Of a stretch of DNA of 64,000 bases, positions 11,395 to 22,691 are shown piece after piece (positions within the stretch are counted from its first letter, which is position 1; each line of letters opens with the position of its first letter). The notes under the pieces are model-generated. The model had not been told where the DNA came from. It ran no database searches and saw nothing but the letters and a program-made list of their open reading frames with translations. The DNA comes from Piezodorus guildinii (Eukaryota; Arthropoda; Insecta; Hemiptera; Pentatomidae). The stretch spans positions 49,953,917-50,017,916 of the forward strand of contig CM041297.1 in the NCBI GenBank assembly GCA_023052935.1, written 5' to 3'. The translations under genes were made by a program, and so were the position numbers.

Positions 11395-11850
11395 AAATAA
11401 AGATTTCCAACTGCTTTATTTAATCAAAATAGTCTCCACAACTATTAACCAATTCCTGACAACGTGTAGACAACTTTTCCATTCCTTCATAATAGATTTT
11501 CCCATATTTAGCATTGATAAAACTCCAAAAGTGCGTTTTCTAATTCCCATTGTCTATTAAATTTTGGTCGCGTGAGGTGTCTAGAAAAATTATAATCCGT
11601 TGGCTAGAGGTCCAGAGGAAGGGCGGATGTTGCAGAGTTTCATACACAATCTCTAACCGTTCTTATGACGACGTCACACATTAGACATGTAACAATTTAC
11701 TGATACAATTGCACTGATGGTTTCTACAGGATTTTAGATGCAACAGTGAAATGAAGCCCAACGAACCGTAAAACATAACCCCAAAAGTACATCGATCCAT
11801 CGGTTCAAAGGACGATAAGCTGTTTCTCGACTTAAAGATTTTTTGAAATA
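11395..11850 (-). pseudogene. Decayed mariner transposase 3' part
   Basis: On the minus strand the last codons read MEKLSTRC.ELVNSCGDYFD then stop at about 11403-11405. This matches the mariner C-terminal signature GI.KL..RW..V.DSNGDYFD. Upstream, HPPF in one frame and VETISA in another correspond to the HPPYSPDL block and the ETI block. The coding order is right but several frameshifts and stops separate the pieces. No TIRs were located. It differs from the mariners at 12.7 and 51.1 kb. Confidence 0.65.
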
Positions 11851-12694
11851 TTAATTTTTGTAAAAGATGCTTTTTTATATACAAATCCTAAGAAAATATA
11901 TTTATTTTTAATTTAAAAAAAAAATGGATTTATTTAGAAAAAAAAATTAATGTTTTAGCCAGAAGTAGTCGGTTAAAAATAGATCATTTAACTAAAGAAG
12001 ACAATAATTAATTCTGTAACCATGAATATAATTTTAAATGTTTTGTGGTTCAGTTATTAGGTCAAGTTGGAATAAGCTATTAATACTTTAAAAAGAGGTT
12101 TCTCTTACGCTGAAAAAAAAAATCCATAAACTGAGGAATAGTTTGACGTTAATATATTGCAGAAAAAATTATATGATTCAATGTAATATATTTATGGGAG
12201 GGTATTAATGTCGAAGAGAAAGTTTCGCACTAAAAATGTTTCTTAATGTCTAGTTTTCACAATAGCTATGGACATTTCTAAAAGATTATTTATTTTTATT
12301 ATCACGCTATATCTCTTGCAATGGTCATTATCCAACCCTAGAGGTCATTTATGGCAAAGAAGAACGGTAATGTTCGCCCATCCAAGGTAGTAAAGATAAG
12401 GTAGTTAAAGGTAAAATTGAGCTCTACAGTGGAGAATGGACGCAGCGGAAACGAATGTGAAAATGCATTCACTAAGAGCAATTTCTTTTTATTTATTTTT
12501 TATCGTAATCAATTTTTAATGGTACGTTTGTGGAAGTTTATAAATATTGATATACAATATGTTAGTCTCCTTTTTCCGTAGTTAGCTGAAGAAAGAAAAG
12601 AAATTGTAGCAGTATAGATTTCGTGACAGTCCCAAACAACTTCAAGTCCCGTTAAATAACAAACAACTTCACTAAAATTTACTTCTTGAATATA
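11851..12694. other. AT-rich DNA with nothing recognised
   Basis: No ORF over 60 residues and no shared repeat. A somewhat GC-richer patch at 12300-12460 has no recognisable content. Confidence 0.45.
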
Positions 12695-13480
12695 TTGGGT
12701 TGTTTCACATGAAATGACCGTTTTTATAGTTTATGAAATACATAAAGGACTTTGCAGGTCTCTGTTGTTTTCTTCCGAATGTTTACATATTTAAAATAAA
12801 CAGTTACTAATCCTCTACCTTTGTATTATAAACATTAGCTTCCCAATCAATTACCCACTTTTTAGCATACCTCCAAATATGAACATGGAAACACGCGATT
12901 TTCGAGTAATATTTTTGTAAGAGTTTAAACTCGGCCATTCAGTAGCTGAGGCCGCTAGAAATATTTGCAAGGCATTTGGGGAAGGGAGTGTTAATGAACA
13001 GACCATTCCCCGTTGGTTTGCTATGTTTTTAGCTGGGGATACCGACTTGAAAAAGTTGCTCCGAGGAAGACCTCCGTCCGTAATAGACAACGATGTCCTC
13101 AAACATACAGTAGAAGGAAACCCCTACCAAACAGTTAAAGGACTCTCAGCACAACTAAATGCTAGTGCATCTACCGTTTCCAGACATTTAAAGTGTATTG
13201 GGAAAGTAAAAAAGCTCCATACATGGGTACCTCATGATCTCACTGAGCGACATGTTTCAAAACATACAAATGATGCTCAAGTGAAAAGTGCGTTTTCAGA
13301 TTTTGTTTCACTTCAAAGCTCAGAGTTTTTCAGTTCGGGGATAAAAAAGTTGATGTCACGTTGGGAAAAATTGTAGAAAAAGGAGGTAAATACTTCGAAT
13401 AAAATTATCTTGTTTTCATATCGTATTTTTAATAAAAATCCTTTACCTTGAAAACGGACATTTCATGTGACACAACCGAA
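12695..13480 (+). mobile_element. Mariner element, 786 bp, internally deleted
   Basis: The terminal inverted repeats of about 30 bp begin TTGGGTTGTTTCACATGAAA at 12695 and, on the other strand from 13480, TTCGGTTGTGTCACATGAAA. A TA dinucleotide flanks each side (12693-12694 and 13481-13482), the standard mariner target duplication. Full mariners are ~1.3 kb, so about 0.5 kb is missing. The ends look intact, so the copy could still be mobilised in trans if a matching transposase exists. Confidence 0.9.
12885..13403 (+). pseudogene. Mariner transposase, catalytic core deleted
   Basis: The reading frame starts METRDFRVIFL at 12885, meets a TAA at 12918, then continues EFKLGHSVAEAARNICKAFG, the usual mariner N-terminal helix-turn-helix. 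A second DNA-binding part contains GRPPSV, TVKGLSAQLNASASTVSRHL and IGKVKKL..WVPHDLTE. The sequence then jumps near 13280 straight to the C-terminal region (FSDFVSLQSSEFFSSGIKKL), deleting the D,D34D catalytic domain. A TAG at 13374 precedes the final GGKYFE. It could at most yield a DNA-binding fragment; whether it is expressed is not known. Confidence 0.9.
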
Positions 13481-14099
13481 TATTAAAAAACAAATAATAC
13501 ATTATTTAAATAATAACAAAATATATAAATTTTTCCTCATCATTGTCCTGAGTTTTCTTTTGGTTCAATATTGGTAAGATATATATTAGGCAGTTTAATA
13601 TTACCAGATAACCAATAATATAAATATATAACCAGATAATAGCAATCATGGATATATATTATCGAGATTTTATCTAAAATTCTAAGTGGTTGTATGTATC
13701 CCTATAAAACCTAACATTTATTTTTTAATGTTATAACAATCTTAACCTGATTCGAAATATTGCACAACACAACACGAAATTATTCCAGCACCTTTGAATC
13801 ATCGGTTTGAAATGCCCAACCGCTTATTTTAAAGCTAATTTTAGTCCCTTTCTTTGTAAATTGTTTGAAATATTCTTTCTTACGGTTTCTATTTTTCTAG
13901 ATTTTCACAGAACAGAGCAATAAAAAATAAATAAATAAAACATTACATTCCAATTTATTCTCAAGCCTGAGTAACCTTTTGAAGATTAATTTTGTTTACT
14001 TTTTAAGATATAATCATATATTTATATATTATATTTTCGTTTTGAAATATATCTAGTATACAAATCGGTCACGAACTTATACGTTTTGATGTTAATTTT
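13481..14099. other. AT-rich DNA with nothing recognised
   Basis: No ORF, repeat family or RNA gene seen. Confidence 0.5.
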
Positions 14100-14282
14100 T
14101 TTTTTCATACCCTCTGGTTTATTTTTAAACAAAATACAAATACAAATATGATATGTACATGTCACAAATATTTGTCCTTCTATTACCAGAAGGTATTCTA
14201 AGGACGATTTCTATATGCGCTGCATGCAATATTAACCTTCCAACGGCTTCTATGCCTTCATTTATCAATTACAACTTTGAGG
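14100..14282 (-). repeat. Inverted-pair repeat Q, left copy
   Basis: This ~180-bp block is the diverged reverse complement of 15341-15525. It includes CATACCCTCTGGTTTATT, AAATATGATATGTACA and GCGCTGCATGCA, with a poly(T) run at its left edge. Read from its own strand it ends in poly(A), like a retrotransposon 3' end. Family unknown. Confidence 0.65.
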
Positions 14283-15340
14283 TTAATACACCTAATTTTT
14301 AAGTTTATTGTACCAGTAAACAGAAATTAATGTCGGGAAAGGATTAAAAAGGTTTTTTTTTTTTTCTTATTTCTGAAGTTGACTGCTGGACAAAGTATTA
14401 ATTGTTTTAGATCAATTTCTAGAATTAATTGCGAGTTAAAATGAAAAAGAAGCATTATAAGAAAAACATCGTTATGTGAAATATACAAATACCTATTTTT
14501 TTTTTCTTGATAAATCATATTTAGGAATAATGAGTCGAGACAATAGCGTCCAGCATACGTAAGCAAATATATCCCACGTGAAACAAAAAAGATATGAATA
14601 AAAACATGGTAGAAAAAGAAAAAACAAGTCACAGTAAAAGTTTAGAAGTACATAATAAAAGAGAGAGGACATAAACCGTGAAGGAGCCATAAATTTTTCT
14701 TCTTTCCTTTGTTTGACCGAAGTTAGCACATCACAAATCACCTTTATCCAAAACATCTGGCGGCTTCAGCCTTTACGAGTCGCAAAAATTCAATGGTAGA
14801 AATTTAATGCTATCTTTTACCTTTACCTAAATAAATGTTTTAAGGACGGCATACATATACAAGTACTTCATAAATAACAATAACGTGATTTATTTTAGAA
14901 GTAAATATTTTTAGTTTCACAACCGACTTCTCCATAATATAGTGTCAATGATCAACTAATATTACATCTTTATACAATATTTTTCAATATTGTGTACTGT
15001 CTCAGTGGCGCGCTACAAGCTAAAAGTTTATTTTTGATGAAATCTTAAGAAATTTATTTATATCGAAGATTATAAAACTGAGTTTGTTTCACAACTCCCC
15101 TAAAACGAGAGATATCTTATATAGATATGGATGATAAAAATAAATTTCTTTCCGGCTACATTAGGACATACTCAGAGGCTCCCATTGGATGTAATATGTT
15201 ATTCGGTAGGTACGGTATAATGTAAAATTTATACTCGTACATGCCGAGTATTTAAGGACTTCCCGTTTTTTTTTTTTTTAAGTTTTCGCACAACTTGAAG
15301 TCTCTTTATTTTTGTTTTATTTATTATTTATACCTAAAGA
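14283..15340. other. Interval between the inverted Q copies
   Basis: The 1.06-kb interval holds two overlapping minus-strand ORFs (14327-14632 and 14493-14756) made of F, Y and L-rich residues over T-rich sequence; they have no motif. It may be the internal part of a foldback element bounded by the Q copies, or unrelated DNA. Confidence 0.35.
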
Positions 15341-15525
15341 ATGGTCCCTCCCATTTTGTAATTGATACATAAAGGCATAGAAGCCCTTTAAATGTAAATA
15401 GTGCATGCAGCGCGCATAGAAATCCTCCTAAGAATACCTTCGGGTAATATAAGGACATGTGTACATATCATATTTGTAGTGTATCTTGTGTAATAATAAA
15501 ACCAGAGGGTATGAAAAAAAAAATA
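15341..15525 (+). repeat. Inverted-pair repeat Q, right copy
   Basis: Counterpart of 14100-14282 in opposite orientation. It ends CCAGAGGGTATG followed by an A-run at 15511-15520, consistent with a retrotransposon 3' end. Confidence 0.65.
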
Positions 15526-15653
15526 TTTATAAGTTTCTTAATACTTAAAGTGTTTTACGATTTTTTAATCTTTTAATTTAATCTTTAATTAATTATTACC
15601 AACAAAGCGCTTTAAAAATGTCTATTCACTATTGATTCGAGCCTGGGTCACAT

Positions 15654-15910
15654 GTGGTTTAGTAGCTAGCTTCAACACACGAAGCCGCATGTTCAAACCC
15701 GGCAGATAGCCTTTGGATTTTTTAAAGTCTGTAAAAAATCGTTGGTTACACTGCACTTCGGAAGAGAAATAAAATGGTGGTACCGAGCATGTGTGATGTC
15801 AGGAACTCACTAAGATCCTTAACCTAATAATTAAACCTAGGCAAAATTTAAGACTCCCATTGTATTATCGCCCAAATAGCTATAGTAGCATAAAGCACAA
15901 AACAAGCAAT
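15654..15910 (+). mobile_element. tRNA-derived SINE, family S1, copy b
   Basis: The head GGGTCACATGTGGTTTAGTA then GCTAGC and the B-box-like TGTTCAAACCCGGC match S1 copy a. The body keeps CTTCGGA, GTGATGTCAGGAACTC, TAAGATCC and TAGGCAAAATTTAAGA. The tail is diverged around GCATAAAGCAC. Confidence 0.75.
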
Positions 15911-17044
15911 TGTTGATTCATATTCAAGCTACCAATGCGTAGTTGTTTCACTGAATTTATCTTCAAGACTGCAATTCAGTTCATAATTTTGATTCTTCAC
16001 ACTTACTTACTTTAAGTAATTTTTGTTCTTGCAGTTAATTAAAAAAATAAATAACATTTAAAAAATATAAATATTATTTTTAAAAAAATATAATAAATAA
16101 ATTTAAAAAAAAAAGTTGATTCGATGGATGCTCGGAAGCAAAGAGAAAAAAATCTAATAAGAATATTATAAAAAAGCAAACTATGACACTACTATTTAAT
16201 AAACTCCAACTGGAATGATTTTCGTTTAAATTCTAAACGTTGGATATGTCTCTTGATATTTTTCAAGGCTGATGGAATGAGCCTTTAATCAGACTTAATA
16301 CGAATATATAAGTAGAGGTTTACATTTTGGAAGTTGGCTGACGGTAACTTAAGCAAAATCATGTAGATAAAGAAAAATTATCAATAACAAATCAGAATAG
16401 GTTTTGCAAGTTTTCGTAACAATAAATATTTGAGATATAGACCACCCTATAATAATTTTTTTCCACAAACAAAATGTAAGTTTTTCCACGCTATAGAGTA
16501 CTACGGAGACAGGTTACCGGCAACCTCCGTCGTTATGTTGAGTTAACCACTAAAATATTAAGTTAATAATAATCCGATAAGATAAAAATTATTTAAATTC
16601 TGGATCTAAAGCATCTGGATCTTTCCCCTTCAACAGCCACAGACACCTAATGCAGACCGGGCGTCGCGAGTGGTGTTGAGGAGGTCAGTACAGACATGCG
16701 AAAGGAAGCTATAAATAGCCCAGTAACAAAGGCCCGCTGGCACTACACTCCACGCTCCCAATACTCCCCCATCCGCAGAATTAAAGGATAAAATTAAATT
16801 AAAAATATTAAACAAAAAAACAATCAACACAATAATAATACAAAATAAATATACTATTAAACAGTAAATGAAGAGGGTTAGGAGACTTTATTCTTGTTAA
16901 AGAATGTATGCTAGCTAATCTGAGAATTCAAACTGCCACAAAGTAAAAATGCAGCGTTAGTATTAATCATACATATTTATTATTTATATTGATTATATCA
17001 ATGCTAATAACATTATATGGGCAATTCTTCTGAATCTATTAAAT
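15911..17044. other. AT-rich DNA with a GC-richer patch
   Basis: A patch at about 16625-16780 is clearly richer in G and C and includes a TATAAATAGC string, but neither strand gives a recognisable product. A 66-residue minus-strand ORF (16630-16830) has a hydrophobic start and no motif. Confidence 0.4.
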
Positions 17045-17430
17045 TAAAAGTACTTTAGAGGACGAAAATTCAAATATTTGGCATTTAAGCCCCGCTAGAC
17101 TATTTCCATCAAATGAAACCTACACGATATTAAAGCCCATTAAATTTTACATCGAGATAGAGAGTTTATTTAAAATCGTTTCGAGAAAATCGTAAAAAGG
17201 TGCAATATGCATGGGATAAAGTAGCACTTCCGCTCAGCCGATTATAGTGAACAAGTTGCTGTAACATCTCGGGCGTATAGTTGTAATAAATATTCAATTT
17301 CAGTTATGTATGACTTTTCGTTTTTGTGCTTGACTTACCAATCACACACACACCCTTTTGCGGAACTTGGTTATTTGGACAGGGGGGACTCTAAAACGTG
17401 TATTTCCGTTGAAAAATAGAATTCGTGGAT
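17045..17430 (-). mobile_element. R900 repeat, copy 2, partial
   Basis: It contains minus-strand R900 blocks from the CTTTAATTTT-type segment back to the AATACACGTTTTAG block, but lacks both ends. The usual dinucleotide tract appears here as CACACACACAC at ~17343. It is truncated on both sides. Confidence 0.8.
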
Positions 17431-17772
17431 TCGTTAAGGAGTTTAACAAAGAAGATTTTAATCAAGAAATTGAATAAGACATTTCATTTTCATTACGTAG
17501 TCAGAAATTGTTCTCTTATATGTCAGAAATACTCATATTTAACTTACAACTGCCAATAAAAGTTAAATATAAGAACGCCATAACTAAGTGGATACGTTTT
17601 AAGAATAATATCATTGGCTAAAATGATATTATTGATTAGTTTTACAATGAACAAGGAAATAAAGGGTGAGACATCGTTGTTCGGTCTCATGATGCTTTTT
17701 AATCTCAAGCGAGAATTAGATAATAAAAAATAAATAACTTTAAAGATTTCACATAAAAAATACTTGTTATAG

Positions 17773-17885
17773 GTGGAATAATCAGGAATCAGTCATTTTT
17801 TGAAAAATTTTAATTTTGCCAAAATTAAAATAGTTTCTACAAAATAGTTATAAATACAAAATAGTTTCTACAGTCAACTATACAT
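17773..17885. mobile_element. Palindromic repeat P, copy b, remnant
   Basis: It starts AGGTGGAATAATCAGGAATC like copies at 11025 and 39401, and ends with the shared tail TTTCTACAGTCAACTATACA. The central hairpin and hammerhead-like core are absent. Confidence 0.65.
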
Positions 17886-18949
17886 CATGCTATAATGCAG
17901 TAAAAAACTTTTTTAATCCATTGCAATGACAGTATTATGTCGAACATACATAGTTCTGGATAATCAAACTGAATTTAATAAACATATGAAATGATATTTG
18001 TCGGACCTTTGCAATTTTTGGTTTATTTTAACTTTAATAATTTATAATAAGTGATATTTTAATCAATATTTATATAAAAAACTAATAGTACGAGTAGTGA
18101 TTTTGAGGATAATATTTTATCTTTTAATAGAGAAATTTATTATGACGGTGAATAATATGATAAAACTCGACATGAATAGATTTTCATTTTCAATAGTAAA
18201 ACTAAAAACGATGAGACATATTAAAAAATATTATTCCAAGGATGCTTCTTTATCAGTCCAGGACTACAATAGATAACGTTCGATCGAGTAATCCGAGTAA
18301 TTTTCCGAATCTTTTTTTTTTTTTTTTAAGCTATATTTTCTCTCTAAAATTTTATTTCTCTTAAAGAGTGGGTAGCAAACGAGCCAATTAATTGAGGATT
18401 TTCTGTAATTAATATTTTCAAGTACAAAATAAAGATTCCCTTCACCAATTTTAATTACTTAAACAAACCTCTTTCACGACAGTATTTTAAAGAAACCAAT
18501 TTTAACTTTTGTTTTTATGAGGATTTCCTCTAACGAACGTAACAGAGGTTTGTTATAATAATTAAAATGGGGAATATTTAATTTGTAAATGAAAATTAAT
18601 TGGCTTAGTTTAGAATATAACGGAAATAATAATACTGACGGTTGGCTTAACTCAGCATTAAACAGCTAATAAACGTGATTAGGGTATAAAGGAAGACAGG
18701 AAACTCTATCATCACTGATTTACTACCAAAAAATCCAGTGAGTCAGCTTTCCGACGAGAAATATGTAACCCGCGCGAGATAGTATTAATTCAGAACGATA
18801 TTTCGCAAAGAAGGAACAAGAATAAAACAAACGTAACAAATATAAAATCAGAACAATTAAAATAATGCAGAATACAGTTTAGTCAACTACTGGTAGCACA
18901 ATTTTCCTTTAAATTAATAAATCGCCTGCTTGACAAACGTCTTACATAG
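17886..18949. other. AT-rich DNA with nothing recognised
   Basis: It includes a T-run at 18310-18328 and no recognisable gene or repeat. Confidence 0.5.
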
Positions 18950-19250
18950 AATCAATCCGCATACAAGACTGAAAAGACAAGAAACTGCTCGCCGATTTCG
19001 GTAAGTTCAACATTTAATTGACAGACGCTCTAACCTTTCACTTAACTACAAAAGACAATCATAAGGCCTATCTGGACCTACGGAGTTGAGCTTTGGGGCT
19101 CTACTAACCCATCAAACTCTTCCCGTATCCAATCATTACAATACAAAATTCTCAATGCTCCTTACTTTGTCGCCAACAAACTCATCCATAAAGACCTAAA
19201 TGTCCCCCCATACGTTGTTGATTTTGAATGGGACTACTATATCATCGGTC
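18950..19250 (+). pseudogene. Jockey-type LINE post-RT fragment
   Basis: It opens with CCGCATACAAGACTGAAAAG, then CTAACCTTTCACTTAACTAC, CCTATCTGGACCTACGG and TTGAGCTTTGGGGCTCTACT. These correspond to the IWTYGLELWGTT block of the 57-kb Jockey ORF2. It runs through CCATCAAACTCTTCCCGTAT and TGCTCCTTACTTTG to about 19230. It contains stops and frameshifts and is truncated at both ends. Confidence 0.8.
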
Positions 19251-19375
19251 TGCTGGAACTATAATGATATTTTGCAGGAAGTTCGAAGGAAAATCACTGC
19301 TGATAGTAGGAGTTACTATAGTCTATAGAGCAGTTTAACAGCAGATTCCTCTAAATTAAGATAAAAACAAGAATC

Positions 19376-19850
19376 TATAAAATAATAATCCGATCAGTTT
19401 TATTTATATTACTCAGAGGCTTAGGTCATAACAAATAATGATGATAAAAGGCTTTCAATATTTGAAAGGATGATCGTGCGAAAGATCTATGAACAAACAT
19501 AAGTAGGCAAAGCACGGAGAATAGGGAGTAACCAAGAACTTAGCAAACTTAACTTAGTAACCCAGCTGTTGCTACGGACATAGCAGACCCACATGGACAG
19601 GTCATGTAGTTAAATGGAAGATACATCGAGTCCCAAGAAGATTCTCAAGGAAGAAATGCATTGCACGAGAAGAGAGGGAAGACCTAAACCTAACCTAAGG
19701 TGGATAGGCTGTCACAGAAGATGCCAGGACCTCAATCAGTAATAAGGACTGGAGAAATATTGCGCAAGATAGAGCCAACCCGTAGAGGCTACTAGAGGCG
19801 ATCTAGAATAGGTAACGAGCTATTGCGCCAGATCATGATAATAAATAATA
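19376..19850 (+). pseudogene. RTE/CR1-like LINE 3' fragment, decayed
   Basis: In shifting frames the region reads IRSVLF (usually IRPVLLYG), KRLSIFERMIVRKIYEQ (usually F.RKILRKIFGP), an RRIGSNQEL piece, a TGHV-type block, then a late DWRNIAQDRANP like the DW..LAQDR...W motif that ends many insect LINE ORF2s. Numerous stops and shifts are present. It belongs to a different family from the fragment at 4035. It lies just downstream of a Jockey fragment but the two are unrelated. Confidence 0.65.
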
Positions 19851-20640
19851 AAAACTAAAATTATAATTGGGAGCCAACATTAAAGCCTAAATTTAAAAAG
19901 AACCTAAATACTGGCGAAACAAAAATAATACCTTTTCCCTAAAGGTAAACATTACTATCTGTTCTAAATGTATTTAACTAATCATAAAATTAAAAAACCC
20001 AATTTTAGAATCACCAGCAGGCCAACTTCATAAGGCAACAGCATTACACAAGAAAGTATACCCAACGCAGAAGAAAGCGCAGCAAAGAATGCCTGACAGC
20101 TAACACGCAGGACCAATCTACTAGTCAACTACATATGGTCTTGATCTGGGTTTATGTCGGCTAATGCCAGTTAGGTGTGGATTTTCGATTCCGGTTTGGA
20201 GGAGAAAAACATGCATGATACGAATGAAATAACTCAAAGGACGCGGTAATTTAAAATTATAATATTCCCTTCATGATTTTAACATATTCTTATTTATTAA
20301 TTTATGTATCCATCATACCGCTTCCGATAGGAAAAATGATTAATAATAATAATTTAATTTCTCACTTATTAAAAAACACTTAATATAAGTTATGAAAAAA
20401 AAAAAAAAATTTGACATTTGCAAAGCATTTTTGGAATAAGAAAATGTAATTCAGAAAATATTCAGGTATTAAAGACAAAAAAATTACAAAATAAGTCGCC
20501 GCACCATTTTAGAGACGGAAAAGGAAGTTTATTCTAGGACAAGATCCACTAAGATTGGCAGATATTGACAGTTAAATTAAATTTACAACTGGCGAAAGAA
20601 CATTAAACAATTAAAATCGCTCCATATTAGTTGAAATACC
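19851..20640. other. Unassigned sequence
   Basis: Moderately GC-rich near 20030-20210, with a weak B-box-like TTTCGATTCCGG at ~20188. This is not enough to call a SINE. Confidence 0.35.
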
Positions 20641-21003
20641 CGAATAGGGAACATCTGTTTGGGAAGCAAATATGTGTTGAAAGAGGGATTTAGATCTAGA
20701 TAAGGAGGAGCATGGCGGATGTTTGATGGTAGATTATTCCAGAAGACAGTGGACTGGAATAAGAACGAGCGCTCATATTAAGTATGTTACATATAAGAAA
20801 CAAAACAATATTATCCATAGTTATATAGAAAAACGAAGAGTAGATATTTCTAAGAGAATGGTTTTATTTTTTATAAATAAATATGATTTATTCTATAAAG
20901 AGAAAACAATACGATATCTGAAAAATGACTTATTAAACAAGGATTTAAGATTTTATAATGGTTATAGATATTGCCTCAGCCGAAGAGTTCAAGATAAATA
21001 AAG
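20641..21003 (+). repeat. Unclassified repeat piece with a 92-residue ORF
   Basis: The ORF at 20723-21001 starts MMVDYSRRQWTGIRTSAHIK and holds IEKRRVDISKRM. The stretch 20830-20910 is repeated in diverged form at 22090-22170 (GAAAAACGAAGAGT, TTTCTAAGAGA, GATTTATTCTATAAAGAG). This points to a dispersed element rather than a single gene. The protein has no motif I know. Confidence 0.35.
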
Positions 21004-21164
21004 AAATAAAGGAAAAAAAATAAGTGGGTTTAGTGATATTTATTTAATAATTTAAATCTATGTGTTGGTTCACTGACGTAAATAACATAAGTAAAGAAAT
21101 TAGTTTTCCTGCACCTGAAAAAAATACGAGAGAAAAAAAAAAGTAGAATTTATACGTATAAAAA

Positions 21165-21840
21165 AAAAAAATTGTACCACTACAACCCATGAAGGGTCTT
21201 GGGCTGAGTACATATGAGACGTTGATTTTCAAAAGGTACTATATCCATTCTAGGAAATTTTACAGGAAGCGCCAAAATCTCTCGTTAATATATTATTAAA
21301 CCAGATAATTTGATTCTTTTCGCATTAAAATATAGAATTTTTTTTCACTATATTAATAAAACCATATTAAAGTTATGAAATGAAATGTTTTAGTATGATT
21401 TAGAACGAAACTAAATGTGTAATTAGAACCTTAAGAAATTAATAGCATTTCTAAATCGCGTTGTTAAAGGACTTGAGTGTTCATTAGATACAATCAAATT
21501 TAAGATTCAGATAAAACTAAATGAGGAGAATATAAATATGTAAAAATATCAATTTCGTAAAAAATGTCCTTTAGTACCTTTTGGAAATCAACGTCTCATA
21601 TAGAGATCCATACTGTTTCTAGGCCAACGGCAGTGCGATGAGGTGATTAGGCCTTAATCACACTCAGCCGCTAGACGTTTCCCCAATTATTTTGGGTACA
21701 CACTTTATAGAGGGTTGGTTTGCCCCAGAAGGGTTCCATACCATTGATCCCCCCCGACTAATTAACGATAATATATTCTGCCTCGGCGGATTCGAACAGG
21801 ACCTGGAGCACAGCAGACTCCTAGACCACGCCGCTCCCCA
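21165..21840 (-). mobile_element. tRNA-derived SINE, family S2, copy a, split by a MITE
   Basis: On the minus strand the head at 21840 reads GGGGAGCGGCGTGGTCTAGG, has an A-box-like GTGGTCTAGGAG, and a B-box-like TGTTCGAATCCGC. The body passes AACCAACCCTCTATAAAG and GCACTGCCGTTGGCC. It is interrupted from 21598 to 21215 by a 384-bp MITE, and resumes with CCCAAGACCCTTCATGGG and an oligo-T end. The uninterrupted copy at 48444-48730 shows the expected joined order. Confidence 0.8.
21215..21598. mobile_element. GAGACG MITE, copy 1, complete
   Basis: The terminal inverted repeats TGAGACGTTGATTT(T/C)C with AAAAGGTACT following occur at both ends. TA flanks each side (21213-21214 and 21599-21600), suggesting a Tc1/mariner-type target duplication. 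The element is 384 bp, AT-rich and non-coding. Other copies are at 36051 (inverted) and 47360 (right end missing). It sits inside an S2 SINE, so it is younger than that SINE. Confidence 0.9.
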
Positions 21841-22691
21841 AGTAATACGTATAAAGAAACGTTAACACTAAAAATTTGAAAAGGGAGACTTTTTTCTAGT
21901 TGGTCGATTGATGAATATTCAAATTACATACCACTAAATTACTCCCAATTAAAAAGTGATTCAGATGTTTACAAAAAAAAAAAAAAAAAATCTAGATCAT
22001 ATGAAACAAGGGATTGGACTACGCATTAGATCCCTCCTTTAGTTTCGACAGAATTCCATTTCTAGTTAAATGGAAACAATTTATTTCATAGCTGAATGGA
22101 AAAACGAAGAGTGGAATTTCTAAGAGAAAAACTGTTTGAAGTGATTTATTCTATAAAGAGAAAACAAATCCAATCAGAAACTTTTTCGCAGACGACGGAA
22201 ATGCATTTTCATGCCGCGAAGGACCTAGAGCATCAAATAAAACCAAGTCCCCCATCTGTAAAAATAAACTGTTCCTGATTTCCTGGGGACAACTAAAGAA
22301 ACAATTTGTTCACGGTCGAAGGCACAAGCAAACAACCATCCTCACCTTTTTCATGACTCGAGTTCTCAGGGCGGAGAATCAGTCTAGTAATGGCTGGAGC
22401 CAACAAGCTTTTCAGAATGCACTCTATTATTACAGTGCTAAAACACCTTTAACTGAATACGAGATATCATCAAAAACAACTAAAAATTAAATTTAAAAAA
22501 ATAGTTTCTGGACCTTATTACTTTCATCCAAACAAAATGTAATAGCACAGCAATATTAAGAGAAATCTTACAATGTTGATACAAATTGGTTGTGAGGTGT
22601 TTCCAACAGAAACATTTTTTGAGGACTATGAGTCCAGAAAACCAATTTACACAACGTTTATGTCTTTTATGAATAAATTAATGAAAAGTGA
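21841..22691. other. Unassigned sequence with second copy of the 20.8-kb piece
   Basis: It contains the diverged duplicate of 20830-20910 at 22090-22170, inside a 60-residue plus-strand ORF (22096-22278) that starts MEKRRVEFLREKLFEVIYSI. Nothing else is recognised. Confidence 0.4.
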
